Positions 1 to 11,518 of a DNA stretch of 64,000 nucleotides are shown here, piece after piece. How positions within the stretch are numbered: the stretch's first letter is position 1; each line of letters opens with the position of its first letter. A program made the translations under genes and the position numbers. The DNA is from Periconia sp. R9002 (Eukaryota; Ascomycota; Dothideomycetes; Pleosporales; Periconiaceae). The stretch is from the NCBI GenBank assembly GCA_023627715.1, contig JAMAHW010000013.1, positions 576,786 through 640,785 on the forward strand, read 5' to 3'. The notes beneath the pieces are model-generated. The model was not told the DNA's origin, did not search any database, and saw only the letters and a list, made by a program, of their open reading frames with translations.

Positions 1-658
1 ATTACACACAAACCAGGCGGTTTTGTCTTTTTATTGGGGGAGGTTTTTTTTTCTTCTTGGCAGGTTACTTATTCCGTTTCTTCTTGCTTCTTTTTGTTCC
101 CGACCGACGTCCGAATTGCTTTCTTCACTTTCCTTGAAAACCCCATCTTTGACCCAAACAACCAACAGTGGCACGCAGCGCGCTGCGCTCAACCCCTCTT
201 TCATAACTACTATTACCCAATTTTCCCCCCATGTCATCGGAGGATACTATAACTGGAAGGCGTAATAATAGCCCCTGAGTGTTCCCTTTTTTTGTACATG
301 GCATGTTTCGTGCTTTTTTGTTTTGTTTGGAAGGGAAGAGGAGAGATGAGGGAGACGAAAAGGAGAAGGATGGAGGAGATGATGGTGGGTAGTGCGAATT
401 GTATATAAGTGTATACGATGAAGGGAAATTGAAGGTGATGCGAACAGTGGCTCTGCTCTCTCTGTGTGTGTCTCAGATTCTGTCTGTTGTGATGTTGGAT
501 GATGATCGTACTTCTATTTTGCTTGTATTGCTTTCTGATGCCCACCCATGCTGAGCTTTTCTACCTAGCCTAGGCAAGGCATACATGCATGATGGGAACC
601 CAAGCTACACTGTATAAAACCGCAATGGATCCTTGGATGGCCAATAGTTCTCAGCAAA
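1..658. other. Left-edge non-coding sequence
   Basis: Short overlapping open frames (up to about 100 codons) occur on both strands, but none has a recognisable domain or splice continuation. It probably contains the 3' flank of the coiled-coil gene on its right and untranslated sequence of a gene lying off the left edge. Confidence 0.4.
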
Positions 659-1714
659 TCAGTCATAATCCATGCTGGCTTCCCGTGCTACGGCCTCAAG
701 CTCACGAGCCGAGCGCCTTCCATCATGCTCGAAGCCCGACCCCTTCTTCTGACGGATCTTGAACTCCTCATACGCGTCCTCAAGTTCCGCCGACACCTAT
801 ATCGTGGGTACAAAGTCAGCTTAACTCAAACAGGGGTGATACAATGAGTGATGAAAGTCTCAATACACCCCGCCACGTGATGTCTCGATAACAAACAACT
901 CTGCACCTGGAGTTCAACATACCTCAGCCTGACTATCCACCAACATGTTCTTGACAAGGGGGAAATGCTTCCTCTTGATCCGCAGAGAAACCGAGAACCC
1001 CGCCGTGATTTCCTCCTCCGTCGCCTTCTCGTCCCTCAGATATGGCCGTCCGGACCGCGCATAGTACAAGTCCGACTCCAAATCATGCACCTTTTTCTTG
1101 AGCGCCTGCACCTCCGCGATGGCAGCCTTCGCGTCTTCCCGCTGCTTCCGCTCCAACTTCAACCGCTGGTTACGCTGATTCACAGCTTCCTTGGCCTTCT
1201 CACCCTCCTTGGCTGCCGCGTCCTTCGCATTCTGCGCCTTCTTGTGCGCGCCGCGGAGCTTCCGAGCTTTTCCCTCGTTCTCGTTATGCAAGAGCGTGCT
1301 CACACGTGTTACCTCTTGCAATTCCTTCTTGAGACGAGTGTTTTCGCTCGAGAGGTGTCGGTTCTCCCATTCGAGTTGGTTGAGCCGCGCGACGAAGTCC
1401 GAGTCGAGGACGGTGCTTGTGGCGGATTTGGCGGCGATGCGTTTTTTTAGGATCTCAACGGTCTGCGAGGCGGAGGAGGCTTCGAGTTTCCAATCTTTGA
1501 GCTCGCTTGCGAGTTGGTTGACGCGGTCTTCATTCAGCGTTGCTTGCATGTTGCCTAGTAACTCGCCCAGGTTTTCCACAGCATCGTCATCGTCGCTATT
1601 AACGCTGGCGGAGCTTTGTTGGCGTTCATTACTGGGGGTTTCAGAGTCGGCCGTAGTTGAAGAGTGAAGCTGGACCCAATCGTCGGTGAGTCCGTCGTCA
1701 GTAAGAGGACCCAT
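659..1714 (-). CDS. Coiled-coil protein, function unknown
   Basis: Two exons on the minus strand, 923..1714 and 659..796, joined by a 126-nt intron with donor GTATGT and acceptor ATATAG; the junction is in phase 0 and gives 309 residues. The N-terminal 50 residues are acidic and Ser/Thr-rich. Residues about 55-230 form a long charged Lys/Glu/Ala-rich helix typical of coiled coils, with an Asn/Glu/Leu-rich stretch near 115-135. The second exon adds a charged helical tail ending in MDYD. I recognise no catalytic domain. Large coiled-coil proteins of this kind often act as scaffolds or Golgi/cytoskeletal tethers, but nothing here shows that. The start is the first ATG of the open frame; an upstream non-coding exon cannot be excluded. 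Confidence 0.75.
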
Positions 1715-2292
1715 CTGTACACTTGTAAGCTGTTGTATTGCTCTTTCCGTTTTTGAAATACAAACCTTGGCGGTGAAGCAATGCCGAGTTACTCAATTGA
1801 GGCAGGTGCACATGCTCAGGCTGAAGAGGCGGTGGAGAGGAGGAAATCTAGACCGGTTATGGTTGTGAAGTAAGTGACGCGCCGTCACGTGACGTCTGTT
1901 GTGCCGTTAAAGGAAAGAGCGCACACTTGGGTATACATCTATCCAATCAATTTCACCTAAACAAACGTACAGAGCTGTTTGTAAAAGTAATTCTAAATTT
2001 CAATCTCTCGATAGAAGCGTGTAGCATGCTAATCTACGGCAGTGTCATCAAGAGACCTCATCCACCCTGATATCATCAGCACTTGAGTGCCTTCGAACGC
2101 ACAGCCGGTAAAGGCGATGTGAAAACTAGGTGAATATCTCATCTCAGAAAAATTGCATGCATCCTTTTACTTCGATCCGATATCCCATCTCCCAGTAATG
2201 CGAAATCCACCTCAGAACAGCGCAGTTTTCCATCTCATAAAATTACAAAAGCACATCCTGCTTCTCGAAACCCATATCCACTCTGTTTCAAT
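1715..2292. other. Intergenic sequence between two minus-strand genes
   Basis: Contains the promoter side of the coiled-coil gene (left) and the 3' flank of the TFIIS-N-like gene (right). A palindromic GTCACGTGAC lies near 1883, holding a CACGTG E-box core. No coding signal was seen. Confidence 0.4.
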
Positions 2293-4597
2293 TCACTTCT
2301 TCCTCTCCTGATCCCGCGACTGTCCGTACTTGACGATCTTGAAAACACCAGGAGCAGGGCCCTTGGCGGCCGCATTGGCGTAGTTGACGGTGGATGTAGA
2401 ATCCTCATCATTGCTCTGGTTCAGAGGAAGCGCCTTGTTCTGAACTCCCCATTTTTTCTTGATGACGGTACCTCCGAGCGGGGGGAAGTCCTCAATAGAC
2501 TGCGTAGACTCGTTGGTGGTGATTGAAGGAGGTACATTCTGAGACACCTTGTTCGTAGCAGTGTTGGCTTTCTTGGTGGGACCTCCGAGAGCCGGGAAAT
2601 CTTCAGTAGGCTGCGGGGCGGCTGTACGTCCGAGTGGCGGAAAGTCCTCAGCAGGCTGCGTGGCGAGGGTACGTTCAAGCGGCGGGAAGGCCTCAGCAGG
2701 CTCAAGTGGTGGAGCTCCAAATTCAGAAAACGGATCCTGGAGTTGAGACTCTTGGGAATCTGGGGTTCCTAGGTCAAGCTGGATCTTATTTTTGTTGCTA
2801 TTCTTCCTTCCGCCACCAGGGCCCAGTGCAGCCTTCTCTTCCTCCAGTATGGCTATATCCTTTTTGTGTTGCTCGATTTTCTCTTCGAGTTGCTTACGCT
2901 GCTTTATGACTTGTTCTTTTCTATTGTTCGTCTGGGATAGCTCGTCTTCATGTTTCTTGGTTAGAACCCGTAAATGAGAGTTATCGGAAGGCCCCATCAG
3001 CCAAGGCCTCACAATAACTGGTTCCTGAGATATTGTTTGTTGACGAGGAGTATGCTTCTTTAGAGATTCGTTCTCTTCCTTTGCCCTCTTCAACTCCTCG
3101 TTTACCTTGGTAAGTTCGGTCTGGATGTCGTGTATATCGTCTCTCAACCGAATCATCTCGTCTTGCTGAGCCTCTTCTTGTTGGAGGTGAGGGTTGTTGC
3201 TCTGCGTCTTTGCTTTGAGTTCCTTAATTGTAACATCGCGGTTTTGCAGCATAACCTCTTTGTCACGAAGCTGCGACTCGAGCTCTTTGACCTTCTTGTG
3301 AGCTTCCGTGTTCTTTTCGGCTTTATCCAGTTTAGCCCTGAGGTTAGACAACTCGATGCTGAGCTTCTCAACTTCTTGTTGGGCAGCAAGGGCTTTGCTG
3401 CGGTGATCCTTAACTTGACTCTGCAGCGTAAGATATTTCTCCTGGCTCACTTGCTTCGATATCTCTTCCTTCAGCGTATTGATTTGGGCGTTCAAAGACA
3501 TCATCAACGTCGCACTATATAATCGCTCGCTCCGATACTCATGGAGTTGCTTCTCATGTTCCTTCCTGGACGTTAACAATTGCTCACGGGCATTTTTAGC
3601 AACCTGTATGGCGTTGCTAACCTGGGCTTTGGATGCGTCATCGCTGTTGTTATTGAGGTCCATCATCTCTTTGCATGTTTGGCGAATCAGGTTCTCAATC
3701 CGCCGGACTCCAGCTTTGTGGTTTAAGAAGCCCTTTTCCATCTTTGAATAAAAGGATTCCCTGGATTGTATGTGTTTGCGCAAGAGGGTGTTATCCTTGT
3801 CATTACTCTGGATGTCTGTCAGCACCCTCAGGAAGACGACGATGGCATCGTTATAGACACCCGCGAACTGAAGAAGCTCATTTGAGGATATCTGAGTGAA
3901 CTTTTGTAGGGTTTCGACATCTCCACGAAGACGTTCCAGGGTCGTGGCGCCGATATGCGCCGAATCTTGCGCCCAGGTGAGCAAGTCCTTCAAAGATTCG
4001 ATGTTGGCGTTGGCCGCGACGGATCGGTCGTGAGCATTCTTTACATATAGATTGTATGCCTTAAACAAAGCCAGAGTACCTACAATAAGAGCAAAGATTA
4101 GCAAAGGCAAGGGGATGTATTATCGAGAGATGACGTAAATGCACATCCTTCGACACTGTTTGGAGGGTTCACTTACGAGGTACAGTAGGACGCTCTGAAG
4201 ATCGGATATAACTACCGAGCGTGGCTGGGAATCGATCAATTTCTTGTTGCGTGCTGGTAGTTGGTGCGGACACCTGTGTAGGCAACACTGCCACGAAACC
4301 TTCACCATCCGGAGTTAGTTTCTGCTCCTGCGACGCCTCGTGCTTCCGCCATTGATCGCAGAGTTCCTTTGCGACCGTTGATACAACTACCCCGTCATGA
4401 TCGCTCAATCCTTTGACAATGTCTAGTATACCTGTATCAGTTACGACATCCCAGTCTGCTGGGATGCTCTCAACTTTGTGGAGAATCGCGATGAAATCTT
4501 CAGGGTTTCCGTTGTCGAGAGCAGTGTAGATGGCTTCTGTATAATCACGGATTATACTGAAGAGCTCAATCTCCTCCTTAATTTGTGCCTTGTCCAT
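2293..4597 (-). CDS. TFIIS-N/LW-like domain, coiled-coil and FPPL-repeat protein
   Basis: Exons 4177..4597 and 2293..4079; the 97-nt intron has donor GTAAGT, a GCTAAT branch site and acceptor TTGTAG. The phase-1 junction gives 735 residues. Residues about 20-85 resemble the helical TFIIS N-terminal (LW/TND) fold: a T-x-I-L-x-x-V-x-x-L block followed by VAKEL and the closing W of DQWRK. Residues about 230-560 are highly charged coiled coil. The tail (about 575-690) carries four spaced motifs of the type [ED]-x-FP-[PA]-L-[EG]-[RG], then a basic KKKWG stretch and a VFKIVKYG end. TND domains are interaction modules of transcription elongation proteins, and FPxL motifs are short linear peptides in RNA-binding and translation regulators. 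The combination suggests a nuclear or RNA-linked scaffold, which is inference. It shares a divergent 339-bp promoter with the gene at 4937. Confidence 0.8.
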
Positions 4598-4936
4598 TTT
4601 GTAAAGAGTGTGTTTGAGGTCGGGTAGAAGGTAGGTAGAAGGTGGGTTGAGGTTAGGTTGAGCGGCGTATGTGCGGAGTAGGAAAAGGTAGCTTTGATGA
4701 CACGGTCGAGGCGGGTTTTATAGTTGCCCTAACTAGCTCTAGGCACGACTTTGTTTTGCCCGTTAACGGTGACGTGTTTGTTTGTTTACATATCGCATAT
4801 GGCAAGAGCGTTTGTTCTGCGCTTTGGCCCAGAGTATTTAAATGATAGGACCACCCCAACCACTTGTACAAACCTAACCACCACGCACAACCCAGACACA
4901 ACCCCTCTATGTTGGTCAACCTCCCCTCTTGAAGAC
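4598..4936. promoter_or_regulatory. Divergent promoter region
   Basis: A 339-bp spacer between start codons of opposite strands, so both promoters must lie here. An AT-rich TATTTAAATGATAGG stretch near 4836 sits about 100 bp upstream of the plus-strand start and could serve as its TATA-like element. Confidence 0.4.
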
Positions 4937-5779
4937 ATGGAAGAACATCTTGCGAATCACGTCGAATCGAGTGGATCGGTAAGTGGCACATACACAGCTC
5001 ACAACACAAAGCCAGCGAACACCAAATCCGGGGTCTTGGACAAAATGACAGCCATAAACCCCACCCCTGAAGACGTGGAGCCCGAGTCTCAAGTAGATTC
5101 ATCTTCGCAATCCGAAGGAGGGGTGTGTATATCTGATCGGCGATGGGACATCGTAGTTCCATCATGCGAGCGACTGAATCTCGAATCAGAACTGGCAAGA
5201 CCTAGCAATGGAGCTTTTTCAATTTTGCCAAAACAACCCGGCGATGTATCTTCCAATGAGAAGAAAGTCCTCTACAATTCTACAGATCGTCATGATACCG
5301 CGGAATACTATCGAGTAGACGATCTACAACGCTTATTCGGGCCAACTTTGGAACAGGAAAGATTGGAAAAGTTTCAACATCGTTTCTCTACCCCATCGAA
5401 GGGCAAGGAGAAACAGGACTCCATCGTGTCTGAGGAGGTACTTGAGGGGATCCAAGAAGTGACCACGACCCCTCTCACATACACGTACACGGCAACCGAC
5501 ACATCATCAGCTGATGCAGGAGGTTCTTCCAAAGACGAGCGGGAACTATACGAGGAGGGACTACAGCACTCTAGCAGCGAAGATCTAGAGATGCGGTTCC
5601 AAGACGTCAAGGCGAAACTGGAAAAGGCGAAACGGGAACTCAAGGAGGAGGAAGCCAAACTCAAGGAAGCGCAGAAGGCTGAGCGAGAAGCTCGACAGAA
5701 ACTTCAACATGCCAAGGCGCCCCGGTGGAAAGTCAAGGAGAAAAAGAAGCAGAGGAGGAACGTATTCGGAACGCCATGA
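4937..5779 (+). CDS. Hypothetical protein with basic coiled-coil tail
   Basis: A single exon of 280 residues if started at the ATG at 4937. The frame is open further left to 4751, but that part overlaps the promoter region and has no domain. Residues 1-180 are polar and low in structure, with a short YYRVDDLQRLFG segment near 125-135. Residues about 210-270 are a Lys/Glu-rich coiled coil ending in a strongly basic segment (RWKVKEKKKQRRN), which could act as a nuclear-localisation or nucleic-acid-binding tail. A GTAAGT at 4980 could be a splice donor, but the frame is open without splicing. I recognise no family. Confidence 0.6.
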   Translation: MEEHLANHVESSGSVSGTYTAHNTKPANTKSGVLDKMTAINPTPEDVEPESQVDSSSQSEGGVCISDRRWDIVVPSCERLNLESELARPSNGAFSILPKQPGDVSSNEKKVLYNSTDRHDTAEYYRVDDLQRLFGPTLEQERLEKFQHRFSTPSKGKEKQDSIVSEEVLEGIQEVTTTPLTYTYTATDTSSADAGGSSKDERELYEEGLQHSSSEDLEMRFQDVKAKLEKAKRELKEEEAKLKEAQKAEREARQKLQHAKAPRWKVKEKKKQRRNVFGTP

Positions 5780-6198
5780 ACAACTGCTGGCAGGATGGTT
5801 GGTTGAGCGTTGTCTACCTCGCAATAGTATTTGGCACATGAGTACACTCTTCTCCAGTTGGTTCCTATATAGATTAGGTATAATGCAATGGCACTAGTCT
5901 TGCTTGCCATCAAATATCATCATCAGTTATGAGCAATCATACAGAAGTCCCTTCCATTTTGATTGCTTGTTCTTAAACATCTGGAAATCCTGTTCCCCCT
6001 GTATGTAGTGGGTTATAGGTTCAGAGTGACATGCCTGGTGAGCTCGAGCACGCTTTATAAACATCAATTTACCAAAAAGGTAACAGTATCACTGATTTGT
6101 TGGGTATATATATCAGAAGTAACCAAACACGATCGATTCTTTTGTATACATGTATTACTACAGATCATGAATATGTACAACGAAATCGAACATCTTGC
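5780..6198. other. Convergent 3' flanks
   Basis: Lies between the 3' ends of a plus-strand gene and a minus-strand gene, AT-rich in its right half. It should hold both polyadenylation regions; no gene was seen. Confidence 0.4.
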
Positions 6199-6780
6199 TC
6201 AAGTTGTAGCGGCTGCCAATGTGACAACCTGATCCAAGAGTGCCTTGCTCTCTCCTGCCGCATTCTTGGTAACCTTGTCCCTCAAGTGGTCCACCTGTAA
6301 GCCAGCTGCCGTCGGAGGGTTACCCTGGGCCGTCTGAATCCTGGAAACCTGCATCGCAAGGAAGAACTTGGGGACTTTGATGGCCAGGCTTCCACCCACA
6401 CTGCGAATACCTGCTTCTGTTGCAGTATACGCATTCAGGCTGTCTTGGAAGGTGGCAAGATTTGTATCAGCCAAAGGAGTCTTGGTTGCAAACTTGTCCA
6501 GCGCAAATTGCAGAGGCGTTGAGCTGGACTTGCTGAAGTCGATTGAACTGAATGAAGTCGATCCACTTGTAACATCGGGGACGCCACTGATGGTTTTCTT
6601 GGCGGCGTTGCAGGTGATGGATGATTGAAGAGCGGCAACAGAGTCGGAGACCTCCTGGGGCAGCGCAGTATTGCCGACAACGAAGCAGGCTTTTGCCTGC
6701 CTGGTGGAGAGACTATGTGGAACAGCCATGACAGAGGTAGCACTTAGGAGTGCGAAGGCGGTAAATAGTGAAGTGTACAT
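6199..6780 (-). CDS. Small secreted protein
   Basis: An intronless gene of 193 residues. Residues 1-19 form a clear signal peptide (hydrophobic core LFTAFALLSATSVMA), followed by SLSTR at 23-27, a possible single-basic processing site before the mature chain QAKAC. The mature protein is Ser/Thr/Ala-rich, with only two cysteines (C32, C57) that could form one disulphide, and it has no transmembrane helix. The composition resembles small secreted or cell-wall proteins of plant-associated ascomycetes; I cannot assign an enzyme or toxin function. It is transcribed away from the sugar transporter at 8256 across a 1.5-kb spacer. Intronless structure and good codon continuity support a real gene. 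Confidence 0.8.
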   Translation of the reverse strand: MYTSLFTAFALLSATSVMAVPHSLSTRQAKACFVVGNTALPQEVSDSVAALQSSITCNAAKKTISGVPDVTSGSTSFSSIDFSKSSSTPLQFALDKFATKTPLADTNLATFQDSLNAYTATEAGIRSVGGSLAIKVPKFFLAMQVSRIQTAQGNPPTAAGLQVDHLRDKVTKNAAGESKALLDQVVTLAAATT

Positions 6781-8255
6781 GGTTATTGCTGTACTAGTTT
6801 GGCCGTAGATAATTGAAAGTCGAGTTGAATATAGACGTGGACTAGTAACGAATGAACGAGAGGTATTAAAGCCCTTGCCAGAGGGATGTCCTGAAGAAAC
6901 AAGATACAGCGAATGTAATCGAAGGTGATTTGGAAGATGAAAATTGGGGAACTGTTCACGTTTTATTTGCGTTCAAGCAAACGTCCGTTACAGCTGCCAG
7001 GAGGTTGTCGAAGCTCGTGGCCTGTCTCGTCTGTAAGATTCCGTTTGATGCTCGCAAGGGTGTAGCGGTTAGGCGGCATCACGAGAGCTGTCGCTGAGGT
7101 TCACATCCTTCGAACTGATTTGAGTAACAATCATGCCATGATGCTGAGAAGCACATTGGAAGTAGCTCACATGTAGGAGAAATAAACATGACATATTGGT
7201 TATTCTGTCTATTAGAAATTCTTGATGTTAGTATCACCAGGTCTGTAGAGTGAGTGAGGTAGATGATACGGTTTGGGTGCTTAGTCATACAAGCTGCGAC
7301 ATTTGCTCCCTCAGGCACAGATCTAGGTCTCAGATATTACGATTCAAAAGGCATGAGGTACCTCCTGTAAACACGGCGATAATATACAGTACTGGAAGCA
7401 ATGCCGTGGTAACGTGCTCGTCCTCAACGTACACGGCATGCAGTCTTTGTGAAAGGCGGCCCGTTCTTCCTTCAAGAAATCATTGGTGCGTTTATTCTGT
7501 CCATGATACCAGATACTCTGCTTTATTGGTCAGTTGTGTCCGGCTCGCTTTTCAACCAAACGCTTTCGTTCCTGTTCACTTCGATTCTTCACACATGAGA
7601 AAGTTACTGTCCACTATCCTTTGATTATGTATAAGATGAAATCAATCTTGCCGACCTCATAATGCCAGTGGGACATCCAAATGCACCGTCGATCCATGGC
7701 CAGGCAATTCCAAGTATCTGTTGCACTTTACACGAAGGGTAGAACTTCGACAAGTCTCATGCACTTTCCCTATACGGACTTTTTTCCTCATTGCAGGCCT
7801 GCAGGTGCGTGTTGTCGCAACTGCCCGTCTAATGTAACCTGCTTTCCAATGTGAGGCCCCTATCACCCGATCCTACCCTACTCCATCGGCAAGATCAAAT
7901 GCGCGAACCCGGCATGTCCACAAGAAAAGGTAAGCGGCAATAAGCTTTAATGGCTTGTAATAAGCACCCTGCAGATTGCTTGCATCTATTTGAGCCTCCG
8001 GTTCTCCGTAACGCGCTGGGATCGACGGTTGTGGCTTCCTCGGCCCTGCGATTGCTTGGATAAATACCGCACTTTATATAACTGCATGCTATCGGCATCT
8101 TGTAGTACACTCCCGGGAGGGTGTTTATACTAAAAATGTGGGGCAATGGATGAACCGGATGTGTTGATAATAGAAAGGGGTCCTTATAAACAGATGGGTT
8201 CCTTGTGTTCACTACATCTCAACTAAATCACGCGTGATACTCAACTTCTTGAACC
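6781..8255. promoter_or_regulatory. Divergent promoter region, secreted protein / sugar transporter
   Basis: A 1475-bp spacer between divergent start codons. A TATA-like ACTTTATATAAC at 8071 lies about 185 bp upstream of the transporter ATG. GTGGGG at 8138-8143 matches the CreA-type SYGGRG core, which would fit carbon-source control of a sugar transporter (inference; the motif is short and common). No coding sequence was recognised. Confidence 0.4.
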
Positions 8256-10032
8256 ATGCGCGTCGGCGAAAAGATCAAAGAAGGTGGAGCCAAGGGCAAG
8301 GGGACGACTGGCGACCCTCTAGTTACTCGTCTTGCTGAAGAAGACAAGACATCATGGATCAACAAGCCGAATCTGCGAAGTCTCTATCTCCTCCTTGTTC
8401 CTGCCGCTATCGGAATTGAGATCACGTCCGGATTCGATTCGCAACTTATCAATGCTCTGCAAATTGTCCCAGCATGGAAGAAATGTATAGAAACTCCATG
8501 GTGATAAAGACTCAACGAGAGCTAACGGCGTAACTCAGACTTCCATGATCCTCAGAGTTCCCTGAAAGGAATCATTGGTGCAGCGTACTCTCTCGGTGCC
8601 ATTCTCTCCCTGCCGTTCATCCCCATGATTGACAACAAATTCGGCCGCCGTGGTTCCATCTTGATCGGTTCCGTGATTATGGTTATTGGCTCTATCATTC
8701 AAGGACTTTCCATCAATGTCACAATGTACATCTTCGCTCGGTTGATCTTGGGTTTCGGTATCCCTGCCTGCATCGTTGCTGGGTCATCACTCATTGGCGA
8801 GCTGGGGTACCCCAAGGAAAGACCTGTCTTGACTTCCCTGTTCAACGTCTCTTACTTCGTGGGTCAGTTGGTGGCAGCCGGTATTGTCTTTGGAACGAAC
8901 AACATCAAAGGCGATATGTCTTGGAGAATTCCTTCTTACCTACAACTGGCTCCTTCCGTGATGCAAATTGGGTTCGTTATGTTTCTTCCCGAGAGCCCGC
9001 GATGGCTAATGGACCATGATCGCGTGGAAGAGGCAGAAGCTATTTTGATCAAGTACCATGCGGAAGGTAATCCGGACTCGGCGTTCGTAAAGGGGGAAAT
9101 CGAACAAATTAGGACAACCATCAAATTGGAAGCGGAGGCCTCTAAAAAGTCGTGGCTAGATCTTGTTGCCACCGCTGGTATGCGCCGTCGCACCCTGATC
9201 ACTTCCATGCTTGGACTTTTCACGCAATGGTCTGGAAATACTCTTATTTCGTAAGTGTGTGTGACCATGTTACTGGGGCAGTGGTTCGCTTACATATGTA
9301 AAGGTACTACTTTGGTGATTTGATGTCTATGGTTGGCATTAAAGAAGCCATCACCAAGCAAAAGCTCAACGTTGGTTACGCAGCTTGGAGTTTGGTCACT
9401 GGCCTAGCGGTTTCTCTCATTGTCACCAAGTTCAAGCGACGCTCACTGTACATGTTTTGCACTTTGTCGCTTCTCGCGGTATATACCGGATGGACAGTGT
9501 GTTTCGAAAGGGCTACAACCGCTGAGAAATCTGGCGGACACAATGGAGCAGCCGCCGCAGCGAGCATGTTCTTTATATTCGCATACCAGCCCTGTTATAA
9601 CATTGGGTTCAACGCCTTGACGTACACGTACATGGTCGAGGTCTGGCCGTTCATGGAGCGTTCTCGTGGTATTGCAGTCTTCCAACTTTTCGGACGCCTT
9701 GCTGGTTTCTTCACTACATTTGTCAATCCCATCGGTCTTCATAATATCTCATGGAGATGGCTCATTGTGTATGTCGCCTGGCTGACATACGAGGTCGTGT
9801 TCGTTTGGTTCCTCTTTCCCGAAACCGCGAACCGAACTCTGGAGGAATTGGCTTTCTGTGAGTTTCCACCCAACAATGCTTTGTTACTAGTTAGTTATAA
9901 GTATATGCGTCTAACGAAAACACAGTGTACGAAGGCGAAGAGCGTGCTATTCGCGCTGCCGAGGCGGTGGAGAAGGTGGTACATCATGACACCGAAGAGA
10001 CCCACGTAGTTGGCGGAGATAAACTTGCATGA
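8256..10032 (+). CDS. MFS sugar transporter
   Basis: Four exons, 8256..8484, 8539..9250, 9304..9857 and 9926..10032, giving 533 residues; introns are 54, 53 and 68 nt. It is a sugar-porter family member of the major facilitator superfamily, expected in the plasma membrane and moving a sugar with protons. Diagnostic motifs: the cytoplasmic loop DNKFGRR (108-114), PESPRWL at 227-233 after TM6, and PETANRTLEEL at 486-496 after TM12. The WSGN-LISYY segment rebuilt across the second intron is typical of fungal lactose permease/hexose-type members. The substrate cannot be read from sequence. The first-intron junction restores the expected Y-F-H-D-P, which confirms the model. The secreted-protein gene lies divergently upstream. 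Confidence 0.93.
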
Positions 10033-10740
10033 TTGTTCAATTATGGTTCTCATGGTTCTCCTTGAAATGAAATGATGGCGGTAGGATCGACGAAGATCCT
10101 ATGCTAGGGGTCACGTCGGAAGCAGAGGAGCCCCAAGTTGTTACCCAGAGAATCGAGCATAAACCCATTTCCATTTTGTCAGTTATGCAATATAATATGA
10201 TTTGATGACATGGAGTCAACATGAAGAAGATCCCATCTCCATTTCCTCGTTTAAAAAGTTCTAGCCCATTGTATGTAGTTTCGCACAATCCATTCAAGGG
10301 CTTCTTCAACTCCAATAAGACAGCGACTTCCACGAGATAACAAAAATTTTCGGAGCGGCAACGCTGTCAGAGTAGAAGTCAGCCGCGCTGATTTCATTTT
10401 GATGGAGAGAAACAAACGACTTGTCGTAAAAACAGCTAGAAATATTGAACTGAACTGGGGACGAAGGGTCTCAACGACAGAATAACAGGGGTGTGTGAGC
10501 TAGCGCCAAACAGCTCAAGACCGACGCACGCTCCCAACCTTGATCCACCACCTCTCAGAGTCTCACCCGCCCAGCCTTACTGACCCCAAGAGCAACCAAT
10601 GCAATCCTTCATGACAAAAAACAGCGACCCCCTTCCAAACCAAAGATAAAAAGACCGCAAATCAAACCCCCACATCACAAGCATAACCTCATACCCCTCC
10701 AACCCCCCCGGATACGTCAATCCTCGAGGAACCACCAACC
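10033..10740. other. Intergenic: transporter 3' flank and Trs31 promoter
   Basis: The right 150 bp are C-rich pyrimidine/purine-asymmetric sequence directly before the Trs31 ATG, common in fungal leader regions. No gene was seen; antisense frames lack domains. Confidence 0.4.
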
Positions 10741-11518
10741 ATGAGCTCAACACCATCAGGCCCCGGCCTGCGGTACCCCTCAAACAAGAAGACCATCTAC
10801 GACCGCAACCTGAACCGCAGCAAGAACGCCGAGCTCAGCCGCGCAGCATTCGCATACCTCTTCATTGAAATGATCAGCTATGCGCAGCGGGGGGCCAAAG
10901 ACGTCGGCGATCTAGAGCAAAGGTAAACCGCACACAGACACACGCCCAAAACCCATTCCTCCCAACTACTCACTCACCCACCCTTCCACCAACCCAACCT
11001 AACAACCACCCAGATTAAACAACCAAGGCTACCCCCTCGGCATCCGCCTCCTCGACCTACTCCTAACCCGCTCCGCCAACCCGCTCTCCTCGATCCGCCC
11101 CACACGCATCCTCCCCCTCCTCCAATTCATAGCGCAAACGCTGTACCGCCACCTCTTTGGCCGGCCCGCCGACGCGCTCGAACGCTCCGGCACCGATTCA
11201 GCGCAGTACATGATCTTCGACAACGAGCCGCTCGTCAACACGTACATATCGCTGCCACGCGAGCTGAGCAGCCTCAACTGCGCCGCCTTCGTCGCGGGCA
11301 TCATCGAGGGCGTGTGCGATGGCGCTGGGTTCCCGACTGAGGGCGTCAGCGCGCATAGTGTTGGGGATCAGGAGGAAGGTGGTGGTGGTGGTGCGGGTGC
11401 GGAGGGAGCGGGGAAGAAGGCGGCGGGTCCGCTTTGGCCGGGGAAGACGGTGTTTTTGATCAAGTTTAAGAAGGAGGTTTTGGAGCGCGAGGAGATTTTG
11501 GGGAGGGGTGGCGGGTGA
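10741..11518 (+). CDS. trs31: TRAPP complex subunit Trs31/TRAPPC5
   Basis: Two exons, 10741..10922 and 11014..11518, separated by a 91-nt C-rich intron; 228 residues. It belongs to the Bet3-like family of TRAPP core subunits, which form part of the Rab1/Ypt1 exchange factor acting at the ER-Golgi step. Family signatures: IYDRNLNR near the N-terminus, the EMISYAQ helix, DLEQRLNNQGYPLGIRLLDLL across the splice site, FGRPADALERS, YMIFDNEPLVNTYIS and NCAAFVAGIIEG. The loop before the last strand carries a glycine/alanine-rich insertion (about residues 181-200) absent from compact orthologues; the final strand FLIKFKKEVL is intact. Confidence 0.95.

Noticed and set aside
4751..4936. N-terminal extension of the gene at 4937 starting MFCPLTV.
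   Set aside because: It lies in promoter-like sequence just upstream of a TATA-like element, and the encoded residues are low-complexity without domain support.
7052..7115. tRNA-like stretch: TAGCGGTTAGGC resembles an A box and GGTTCACATCC a B box.
   Set aside because: The B box deviates from GGTTCRANYCC, the acceptor ends do not pair, and no clear anticodon arm forms.
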